Source: Actinostola sp. cb2023 (lineage: Eukaryota; Cnidaria; Anthozoa; Actiniaria; Actinostolidae). From it: 64,000 bases of DNA. Below the pieces are notes generated by a model that was not told the origin of the DNA, ran no database searches, and saw only the letters and a program-made list of their open reading frames with translations. The translations under genes were made by a program, and so were the position numbers. Positions 55,023 to 64,000 of this stretch are shown piece after piece; positions within the stretch are counted from its first letter, which is position 1; each line of letters opens with the position of its first letter. The DNA is taken from assembly GCA_033675265.1 (NCBI GenBank), contig JAUJYZ010000034.1, forward strand, positions 559,001 to 623,000, in the 5' to 3' direction.

Positions 55023-56210
55023 CTAGTACGCATGTAGCAGAACAGCAACGAAGATACAAGCCGTCATTAAAGCTCCACTAATCACCCTACGTACGCTTGC
55101 ATTACACAAATCTCCTGAACAACAATCCACAGTGCATTCTGTTTTTCCTTCTAATGTCTTGCAGTATGGCGTTGGGCTGCAATTGGACGAGGGAAGGCAG
55201 CCACGATAGTACTTTTTCTTGCCAGATATGCGATAAGTTGCCCGAGCACATTTATGCGGGACATCTGATTCGCAATCCTCGTTTTTGCGTTGTTGATAGC
55301 AGTCCAAATCAGATGTCGTGCTGGTACAGGAGTTACATCTAAGACTTGATACTACAAACAGAAGGCAAGTTAAAACTGCATGATTTCACTAGCAACGAAA
55401 GCCGCAATGACACAAGAAATTCATGATTCAGCTGAACTTTGTGCTTGCAGAGCTAATGCTTTCGTCAGGTCCGTTTTCGCAGTGAAATAAAACCACTTGT
55501 GCAGCGGCATAATGTCTAGCCTGAGAAAACAGCCGTCGATCCTTTCGCTCACTCCCGGGGTCATTCCGCAAAAGCGGAGTGACCACGGGAGTGAGCGAAA
55601 GGACGGCTGTTTTCTCAGGCTACATAATGTCAGAAAATCAGTCGGTTTGCATGAAGATGAAAATTGCTGACATTTGAAGCGTTTTCATGTCCACCTCTGC
55701 AATTTGTTGCATGCATGCCAATTGTAGAACAACATGTCCACACGCTGCAATAACTGCCAGAAAAAGTACGCGCAATATGCTACTTCGCCTGCCTGTACCG
55801 TAATCATTCATTCATTCAATCGTAGTTCAATTATGACAAAATTAACTGAATATTGCGAGGGACCAAAAACAAATAAATGGCGGCTGTACAGTTTTACCAC
55901 AATCCTTTGCGAACCTAAATCAGAACTGCATGCTCACATCTACAAACTGTCTGACATATCCCCACAAATAAAGCTGTTATGCGACTTAAAATTCTGATGT
56001 TCTCAAAACTTCTCTTGCGATGATTTACAAGGTGTGGTGTATTTGCTTGGCGCGCAAAGGATTCGGGTAAATGTACAGGTCGCCATCTTTTTCATGCAGT
56101 ACTTTTGATTGGACAGTGGTTTATTGATAAAAACGACTAGTTCAGCTTTGATTTTAATTACCTGTTGGTATCAGTATAGCTACAGCTGCAAGGACTATCA
56201 ATGAATTCAT
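55023..56210 (-). CDS. Ly6/uPAR-type secreted three-finger protein, GPI-anchored (1)
   Basis: Two exons, 56210-56162 and 55351-55023, give 125 residues. Exon 1 is a signal peptide (MNSLIVLAAVAILIPT). Exon 2 starts at the TTTGTAG acceptor; the nearby TCTTAG acceptor would break the frame. The mature domain begins LRCNSC and shows 12 cysteines, ending in the Ly6 signature CCSGDLCNA, followed by a short hydrophilic linker and a hydrophobic C-terminal segment ending VAVLLHAY, as in GPI-anchored members. The ligand is unknown. Family members act at the cell surface as receptors or modulators. The intron carries a 9-bp-TSD MITE and an AAGATGGCG element. Same 12-Cys layout as the two genes to the right. 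Confidence 0.88.
55517..55622. mobile_element. 106-bp palindromic MITE with 9-bp target duplication
   Basis: Arms TAGCCTGAGAAAACAGCCGT and ACGGCTGTTTTCTCAGGCTA, exact complements; inner CTTTCGCTCACTCCCG also pairs. The direct repeat CATAATGTC is at 55508-55516 and 55623-55631. It sits in the intron of Ly6 gene 1. Confidence 0.95.
55872..56094. mobile_element. AAGATGGCG-terminus element, best preserved copy
   Basis: The left arm is AATGGCGGCTGTACAGTTTT then ACCACAATCCTTTGCG; the right arm is CGCAAAGGATTCGGGTAAAT then GTACAGGTCGCCATCTTT. The 223-bp element lies in the intron of Ly6 gene 1. Confidence 0.87.
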
Positions 56211-59079
56211 TCTGCTACCAATGTTATCTGTGGAAAAAGGTTTGCATAGAGGTTGTCTTAGGAAATCACAGGTAGCCCAAGCTATTAATGAGAGGCTTGT
56301 ATCGAGCTATATATAAGAGTTTGTATGGGACCTTAGGCTCTGGTCGATAATTCCGTAAATAATAGGGCAAATAAACTCTAACCTTCCAGTAGTGTTGTTT
56401 GTGTCCTTATTGATCTCTGGTAGCGATTTCAGGGAAACAACACTACTGGAAGGTTAAACTCTTTATATTCGATACCCTCTCATTTATTTACTGTGAGGAA
56501 TTAGCAGGAGCGATACGACATGAGCCACAACGGTCACAACAACTAAAAAACTCCTAAACCGAACTGCAGCTGCACCTCATCTCTCAATCAGGTAACTGAA
56601 ACTACTTCACAAGAGCTGCATGCAACCTACAGCTTTATAACAGCTACAATATTAATGCCTTCAAGACAACGATTACGAGCCATGCAACCACGACTTGACA
56701 ACTGCATGTTGCTAGCACCATGTTTCCAAAACTTGCAGTAACTCCACAACGACCATGATATAAGTGAAGAGCACAACAAGAACTGGGTTATACAACAAGT
56801 TTTCACTGCGCAGCATGCACAAATATTACTCCAACACCGATACAAAAGTATCATCTATGGCGTGCTTGCATTTGCTGCAGTCACGTAAGAAGAAGTGACG
56901 CTTTTCGTCAGAAAGTCGAGATTCGAGTCAGTTTTTCATTCAAGCGTAACGATGATAGAGTATTAATTCGTAGATAATAGAGCTGAATATAAATTAAAAG
57001 AGTTAGGGAAAAGTTACTATAGCATAGTTGCTTTCATTCTCTTATAAAAATTGATCTAGCTTTATACAACTTTGCCGGACTTTAACAATTTTGCATGGTG
57101 ATGGCTGCATGTTCAGCATTAGTGCTTCCCATGTAAAAGCAATTGCAAAAGCATCATCATTGATGTTATTTATGAACGCTGATGACTACTAGGATGGCGG
57201 GCAAAACCTTGAATTCCTGAACCCTTTAGGAGATTAATTGCACTGATAAATCAATCTAAATTATGAGAAAATAAGATGTTCCACGTTGAACATTATTGCA
57301 AGCAAGCTAGCTGGGCGACATGAAAGTTTGCATGAAAGTTGCTCCATTGTTCGCTTGATCAACAACTGTGTTGGTGCATATTCTACTGCATGCATATTAT
57401 ATCCTCATTTTAAAACAAGGAACAAGTTAATATAGTTAATAATTAAAATGATATGAATAGCCAAAGTGTAGGCCACTTACAATCAGTTTCTGTTTGAAGG
57501 CGCCAAGCATGAACCAAAACGCTTTCCCTTGTGCAGACAAGTTTCCAAACCGTCGAACTGTCATAAAATGAATGAATATAACAAGTACATAATGGTAAGA
57601 TATGTCAATAAAACACACTCACGGTCTCGCTAGGAGTCAAACTTGAAAGCTATTTTTGTGCGAGCTATGAAAACATTTGTTTGAATTGAATCGGCTTGGA
57701 CGAAGATGTTGACGAAGAAACAGTTTGTAAAGTGACTCAGCATCTTGAAACTAGCGAGATAAATCTATTGAGTTGTTCATCAGGAAGGCAAAGTTTAAGT
57801 CCTTGTGGATTCTACACACACCAGTATAGCAGTAACAACGAGTAATACGTGATAGTAAATTTACCTTATAGTTTACTTTGGGATGGTTGTGGAAGAAGCT
57901 GTATACGGATTAAAAAGACTGTTGTTTGTCATGCGCAGTTAGTGTAAACGAAGCGTGAAATCGTTATTGTTCTCTAAACTTGCATATGGAACAACAGTAA
58001 TTTAATTTGAAGCATTATCATTCAAAAGAATATCAAGAATCTATGATATATGTATCTTAAACAACTTTCTTTTCAAGCTAGATTCAGGTTCAGACGTTTG
58101 AGCGTTGCAGAAGCAAAACGAGCGAAGCCTTTGGAATTACGAATTGAAGTATGCTGCTTATGTCAAGAATGACGGCTCTCAACGCTTATAGTTAACCCAG
58201 CCAATCAGAAAGCGAATGTCACTGAGTCATGCTTCGATCAAAACAACATACAACAATAAAATAGAATTTGAAAAAGTCTCCATAAGAAATGGCATTGAAT
58301 TCACAACATCATAAGTTGTAAGCGCGCTTTTCGAGTAATTTTTGATTAGAGTTTTCATTAGCGCTAGCGTTTTATCGATTATGATCGAATAAAAAACCTA
58401 GTGCATTCAGAATCATTCTCGTAAACGCATTTTATTTGTAAGATGTCTTTATTACAAACTATATTTTATATACAAACTTAGTCGGGCATGGATAAAGATT
58501 GACTGCATTGTTTACCAGTGTCGTCTTTCTTGTTTTCTTGCGGCTTATCATTTATATTGTTTTTGGCTTATGCTAACTATACTAAACCATTACATCATAT
58601 AGTAGTCGCGGTAACTAATATAATAGATCTACAAAACTTGAAGCTGCAACCAAAAACATCTTCACAAAAAGTTTCAAAAGATTGCACAATACTAACACGT
58701 AAATATACAGTGTAAAGATGTACATATTCAATTAAACATTCATCATAAAAAGGTAAAAGGTTGCTGATTCTTTTGGTGTGGAAATGTTCTTCGTTGTATA
58801 CTTGTTTAGTAAAGATTATACAAAAATAGACAGTTTCTCATGATCAGGTTATGTTGTAGCAAAACTGTTTATTTAGTTGATGTCCGTACATGTAGTTATA
58901 CGTCAAGAAATATTCAATGTTGCAAGTAAATACAGCCAGTCACAGTTTCAATTTGTGTCTTTTTTGTACACGATGAATGATCTTGCAGCTGCATTCTTCG
59001 CCTACAGAATGCAGTTAAAGTATAGAATTGTCGACCGTTTAAAGCTTGGCAGACATTCAAACACGCAAGAGCATCACCA
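56211..59079. other. Intergenic between Ly6 genes 1 and 2
   Basis: AT-rich, with a foldback near 56376-56456 (TAACCTTCCAGTAGTGTTGT and its complement). Nothing coding recognised. Confidence 0.55.
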
Positions 59080-59564
59080 CTAGACAATGAGCGCCAAAAT
59101 TGCAAGTACTACCATGAAGAAAGTGCTGATTGTGGCAACTGTGCCGGCATTGCAGTAATCTCCATTACAACAGTAGACTTCACAGTTGGTTCTATCAGAC
59201 GCAGCCCTGCAGTAGCTGTCAGGATCGTTGCAATAGCTTTTGGATATACAACCACGGAAGTACTGCCCAACACCTTTGATTTTGTAGACTGTTTTGGCGC
59301 ATGTGTAGGTGTCATAGCAGTCTTTTCGGGAGCGTTTTTGGAAGCAGTGAAGATCTGTGACGTCGCTTTCGCAGAAGTGGCATTTCAAACTGGTCGCTGA
59401 AAATTATGAGAACGTTCCATTAGCTAAAAGGAGTAATTGTTTTCCCTGAGTCACTTTAGACTGTAGGAGATAATTTAACAAAAACATCATTTACAGGAAA
59501 ACTACTACACACCTGAAGGAATTATAGCCAAAGCTACCAATGCGAGCAGAACATAGGTATTCAT
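59080..59564 (-). CDS. Ly6/uPAR-type secreted three-finger protein, GPI-anchored (2)
   Basis: Two exons, 59564-59513 and 59396-59080, give 122 residues. The signal peptide (MNTYVLLALVALAIIPS) is on exon 1, and the phase-1 intron joins S-A-T-S-L-K-C. The mature domain starts LKCHFC and has 12 cysteines, with YFRGC in the middle and the terminal CCNGDYCNA motif. The tail is hydrophobic (FFMVVLAILALIV), consistent with a GPI signal. The intron position and phase match gene 1 on the same strand, and the signal peptides are alike, so the two are tandem duplicates. A possible poly(A) signal (AATAAA on the minus strand) is at 58868-58873. Confidence 0.9.
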
Positions 59565-62051
59565 GTTGATCAGTGAATGGAATAACAAATCCTGAAAAGA
59601 GAAAAAATCATCAACAATTGGAAAGTGAAAAGCTCCAAAGGAGGAGTTGATAACTCATTGGAGTTAAGGAGTGCACTAAGGTTGGTTAGCTTTTCTGGCC
59701 GAAGAAGTCAGTGATCTTTGCTCACTAGTAGCTAGAGGCACAACTATTTGGAAGATTAATCTTTCAGGATAATATTTGAAATGTTTTATTGCTATATATG
59801 ACGGTTGAATGTGCAACTCAATCTTAATATTGATCCACTGCAACTGGTTGTTTTGTTGGTCAGTAATCGGCAAATGCAATATCCTATGAAATTTTATAAC
59901 TGAATAACTTGTACAATTATTTTGCTTGTTAAAAGAGTTTTTATCATACAAATTAAATTTAACTTCAGTCTTCCAGTAGATAGTTTTGCTTCAGTTACAC
60001 GTGTATTATAAGCGACTGAAATACCTTTAGAGCTAGTAAAAGTCACACAGCTGTATTTTTACATGCTGACCGGATTGCGTTGGGAGTTCATGGGAGGGAG
60101 AAATAATTACTGACACAAAAAGTCTATTTTACAGAATTGGAATTCCTTAAGGATTTTACATAATTACAGCTCATAGTAGCATTTTATGATGTTAGTTTTG
60201 AAAGAAGTGTAGTTAGCGGTCTAGCTTCAAGTCAAATAAAGAATTATAAAATGAGGATTACATATAGATTTGTGCAATGTGCACCTCGCAATGTGGATAC
60301 GCTTTAATTTTCATTTCTTGTGAAAAGTTTAGATGATTTAAGTGAGCAACTGGCGTGCAAATTAAGTACAGGACGTTGACCATGATAAGACTGAACAGCG
60401 AAAATTAAGACGACTCTCTTACGTTGTTCACATCAAGACAGCAAATATTTAGCTAGAACACTCAGTGTCATCTTAATATCTGAACAGAGCTCCATGACTA
60501 ACTACTCAGCTCAAATGCTGGTATATTTGCCTTGGACAAACTTTCCTCTGTCGTTAGCTCGATGTTTGGTAGCAATGTTTCTCGAATTTTTGTGGCTAAC
60601 GTACGTTATTTGAACAAAGTTTTTATCGAAACGTTCGAAAAGCTTTGAGCATCTTTTGCGTGAAGCAGCTTTGTCTTCCTGAGGCATCTTTGGTTTCAGT
60701 GGCGCGAAAACTCTACTTACAGCGACAATAATTGTGCTTAATTACTTCAAAAACATTCAAGCTAATGTCTTTTGTAATCGAGTTTGAGAAAAATCCGAAA
60801 GTCCTTCATAGAGGAAAACTGAACTGCTTTAGAACTCGCATCAACTTTTACGAGACCTGCAAACAATGCTCATTCATCCATAGCTTCGCTATCATTGAGG
60901 TTTTTCTACGTTAGTTTTCAATGACATAGACATTCAACGCTGTCAAAACCTCGATACTAGTTGCTCTTTGCTCTGATTTCAAAAAGATTCGCTTAAATGG
61001 TTTATATAGTATGTTTAAGTAAAGGAAATTCAGCGGTCGATTTGTGCCTCATTTGCATCAAATAATCATTGTTCATCAACAACTCAGACAGTTTTATCAC
61101 TCGAAGATTTTAAGCTCAATAATATCATACCTTACAAACTTACTGTAAATCGAGATATTTTGGCCCAAAACTGTATGGCTAATAAGGCAGTTAGACTTTA
61201 GAAGTCGTTGGATGATGCACGTACTTTAGATTCCTTTCCTTCCACGCGTCGTCAGTTACTCAGAATAAAAACAACGAAATTTGCAAGTATAATACCTTAC
61301 TGCTAATTGGCTGAAAAAGACTTTTGTTGATTCTAATTCGTTCTATGATGGTATATATTCAAATTTTAGTTAACTTTGGGATTCAGCTTGTAGCTCTCTC
61401 AATTAAAACTCAAATTGCTATTTATGTTTGTCAGACTTGAAAGTACCTGATTCCCGAGAGACCTGCAAATCAAGTACAATCATATTCATTATATATAGTG
61501 CCTGCGTTGTTTTAAGTCAGCGGAATGTGTGTAATAATACAAACGGTACACTGCATGAAACGATTGGGATTAAAATGCAAATGGCGTTACTTTCTACAAG
61601 GTAGAGTAAACGACAAATGCATTGATTGTACAATTCATAACTGTTTGTTTGTGAAGCATGCAACAATACTTTTTGTTTGGTATGTCCCATGAAATGTCTC
61701 ACAATGAGATTTCCTTGATTCTTCCGATTCCTTTGTTTCTTTCGTTTCTCGTTCTTTTTTTCTTTCGTCTTCCCGTTTTTCATTATTTCGTTTGTTCATC
61801 CAGTGTTTCTCTTTCCTTTCTCTCTTATTGTATATTTTATTCATGATTGATGACATATAGCTGCAGCATTTTAACTTTCTTGCTTTTTGGAACATAATTA
61901 TTATTACCATATTTGGAAGTCTGACTGTTCAGCAAACCAGATGGCTTATTAGAAACTATGGTACAACGTTTGTGGCCGAAACTGCTTTGAAGACTGTCAC
62001 GTCAGTAGCATATCAATAGTGCAGTTCAGAAACCCTCTCAATCAGCATTAT
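59565..62051. other. Intergenic between divergent Ly6 genes 2 and 3
   Basis: AT-rich and mostly single copy, with far fewer repeats than the left half of the window. Short open frames only. It contains the divergent promoters of both genes somewhere within 2.5 kb. Confidence 0.55.
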
Positions 62052-63670
62052 ATGGAGAAAGGAAGTGTTCTTTTGTTTACCTTTTTGGTGAATGTTTTTC
62101 TGTCAGGTAGGAATAATATTGAGATTTCATGATTTCATTTATTGGAAACAGATGCCTTTTTCCAAACTTCAACTGAATATTGCTCAGTTGTGATGATCGA
62201 TTTCAGTTTCTGTACCCGGTTTTAGCCAGTCTTTTTGCTGTGGTTTCTGTTCCTTGGTTGATTTCTACAACGTTTTTTAGTTTTCCCGTTTTGTACTGAT
62301 GTTTGTCCAACCTATAACTACTGCATGGGCGACTGTTGTTTCAGGTGAATTAAGTTTTGGATATTTGGATATAAAGTACATTAATTAATAAACATTCAGT
62401 TATCATTACAATATTCTTTAGCAAAATATACTGTACATGCGATATGGTTGGCCTATGATTAGACATACAAATTAGAGTTGGTTCACAAGACACTCATTCA
62501 TGTGCATTTGTTCGATCCCAAACTTATCGTTTTATCCATTTGAGTTTTAAACATGTAAGTTTTATGTGTTTACGCCGTTTGAAAAGTACATTAAGAATTT
62601 CATTTAGCAAAAGTCTGAAAATGTACTTGGAAAAGGCTACCCTGCGAGCAAAAGATATTTTCCTAAAGTAGATTGAGAAGAGCTTGGAGTTTTGAACAAT
62701 AATTTTACGTTTAATCATAACTATTACAATTTCCTCAAACTGCCGGCTACGCTACATTATTACCATTATTTATAGATTGTGATTGTTTGCACTTGCGTTC
62801 CAGGTTACTATGGAAACGCACAGGAAACACGTGATCTTTACTGTAAAAGCTGCGCCAGTGCGCAGTCCCTACGTCAGTGCTCCCTTCAGCAAAAGGATAT
62901 CCTTTGCCCCAAAGGACAAGAGCGATGTTTGGAGGTAGGATATAACAAACGACCAATCAGAGAGAAATGTGTAAAACGATCCTGCTTTGCTGATTGGTCG
63001 TTTGAATTTGACGTGTTTGACCTGGCTCTACGTCTACTAGTCTAGCTGTCTCCATTTTAAGTGGAATTCGTCGCTAAAATCGCAGCTCACACGTCGCTTC
63101 ACCGCAATCCTTTGCGCGCATAAATAAATACACGCCTCTCAGCTGAAACATCTATTTCGAAAAAAAAATTAAAGTCTTTCCCCTAATTAAAAGAATGAAA
63201 CCGCTACTGATCTAGTTTCGCAAAGGATTGTGGTAAAAAGATTTAGCCGTCATTTTTTTCTTGTACAGCATGGTTTTGTTTTGTCTTGTTTTCTCGGGAC
63301 CACTTGAAGTAAAAGTAAAGGAACTCTCGGGATAGAGCCTTGTTTTTGTCGCGCATGAAGGTGACTTAGCAATCGTCGCTTGCATGTGCTCTCTTGGTGA
63401 AAATGAATAAAACATTTATTTCTGCTTTGTTTGTTTTAGGTTGAATTGTTTGGAGACAACGGTGTAGGATACGTGAGAGACTGCATCGAGACAGAGTTAT
63501 GCTTCGAGTCTAAGCTGCCACAGTGCATCCATGTGTTTGGTAACTCGTCGTATTGTGCCTTGAGCTGCTGCAAAGAAGACTATTGCAACGTTGCCTCAAC
63601 CTTCAGGCACATTAGCGGAGTTTATCTCTGCTTTTCTGTAATTCTTGTGCTTGTTGAAGTGTTCTTTTAA
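62052..63670 (+). CDS. Ly6/uPAR-type secreted three-finger protein, GPI-anchored (3)
   Basis: Three exons, 62052-62106, 62804-62934 and 63440-63670, total 139 codons including the stop (138 residues). Exon 1 is a signal peptide (MEKGSVLLFTFLVNVFLS). Exon 2 begins G-YYGNAQ and carries YCKSC. Exon 3 contributes the rest, ending CCKEDYCNV and a hydrophobic tail (LCFSVILVLVEVFF). It has twelve cysteines in the same order as genes 1 and 2. It has an extra phase-0 intron inside the domain, which those genes lack. It is on the opposite strand. Introns contain foldback repeats at 62947-63004 and 63076-63260. A candidate poly(A) signal ATTAAA lies at 63703-63708. Confidence 0.88.
63076..63260. mobile_element. 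AAGATGGCG-terminus element, diverged copy in Ly6 gene 3 intron
   Basis: ACCGCAATCCTTTGCGCGCA and TTTCGCAAAGGATTGTGGTA are inverted; the right end continues TTAGCCGTCATTTTT. A separate short hairpin (AAACGACCAATCAG/CTGATTGGTCGTTT) is at 62947-63004. Confidence 0.65.
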
Positions 63671-64000
63671 CTTTTTACAGTCAAATGAAGTATAAAAATA
63701 CGATTAAAAATGAATTTGTAGAACATATTTCCATGCTGAAATCTCCATGGACAGGAAGCCCGAGTAATTAATTGCCTTCAAGAAACTTTCTGGCCTCGTT
63801 TAAACGCCCCCTGCATGGCCTACTCTCGAAAACCTGCACCCTCTTACTCGAGAGAAAACAAAAACACTCAACTATATAGAGGAAATACGGTGTATGATAG
63901 CAGAGCGGAAAAACGTTTTATAGCCTCTTCTAATAAGGACACCTATAGGTCGTTAAGCTCAATATTTTGTATACAAGCCCTTTTATGCTCAAAAACAAAA
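63671..64000. other. 3' flank of Ly6 gene 3
   Basis: The 3' UTR with ATTAAA at 63703-63708, then non-coding sequence. Nothing else recognised. Confidence 0.5.

Noticed and set aside
55338..55351. Alternative acceptor TCTTAG for Ly6 gene 1 exon 2
   Set aside because: It would put the cysteine-rich frame out of phase with the signal-peptide exon; TTTGTAG at 55352 restores it.

Overview
This is nuclear DNA of an animal, most likely an early-branching metazoan such as a sponge or cnidarian. That placement is an inference from gene content, short GT-AG introns (down to about 60 bp) mixed with introns inflated by repeats, and very dense small inverted-repeat transposons. It is not proven by a marker gene. 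Nothing prokaryotic is present. Most long open frames here are simple-sequence artefacts; the real genes are split into small exons that I joined by splice sites, phase and protein family resemblance.

Layout. (1) 332-21056, minus strand: ferrochelatase (FECH), the last enzyme of haem synthesis. Its 3' end lies outside the left edge. Its introns hold five large arrays, including an 8.2 kb two-unit minisatellite and a 2 kb tetranucleotide tract. (2) 21.1-24.7 kb: presumed FECH upstream region with a 69-bp CpG-containing minisatellite and small transposons. (3) 24714-49645, minus strand: a complete Golgi alpha-mannosidase II gene (MAN2A family) of 27 exons. The exons sum to exactly 1174 codons including the stop, and all 26 introns are GT-AG. 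(4) 50131-50892, plus strand: calcyclin-binding protein (CACYBP/SIP), divergent from MAN2A and probably sharing a promoter. (5) 51-55 kb and 56.3-62 kb: intergenic, with many palindromic MITEs. (6) 55023-63670: three two- or three-exon genes for secreted, probably GPI-anchored Ly6/uPAR three-finger proteins with the same 12-cysteine layout, two on the minus strand and one on the plus strand.

The most unusual signal is that several minisatellites span exon-intron junctions, so that tens of near-identical copies of a splice acceptor or donor with its adjoining coding bases lie next to the functional one. I see this at two FECH exons and at MAN2A exons 9, 16 and 26. Other arrays stop within a few to about 20 bases of a splice site. 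A second theme is transposon structure: a palindromic MITE family with 9-bp target duplications (three clear cases, one inside an older element whose length is exactly restored when the insert is removed), TA-flanked Tc1/mariner/pogo-like MITEs, a family with an AAGATGGCGGC-type terminus, and a set of foldbacks sharing an AAACGTTGTC core that also occurs inside the 8.2 kb minisatellite unit.

The genes do not form an operon. FECH is a mitochondrial haem enzyme, MAN2A is a Golgi N-glycan trimming enzyme, CACYBP is a cytosolic/nuclear adaptor, and the Ly6 genes form a local tandem family.
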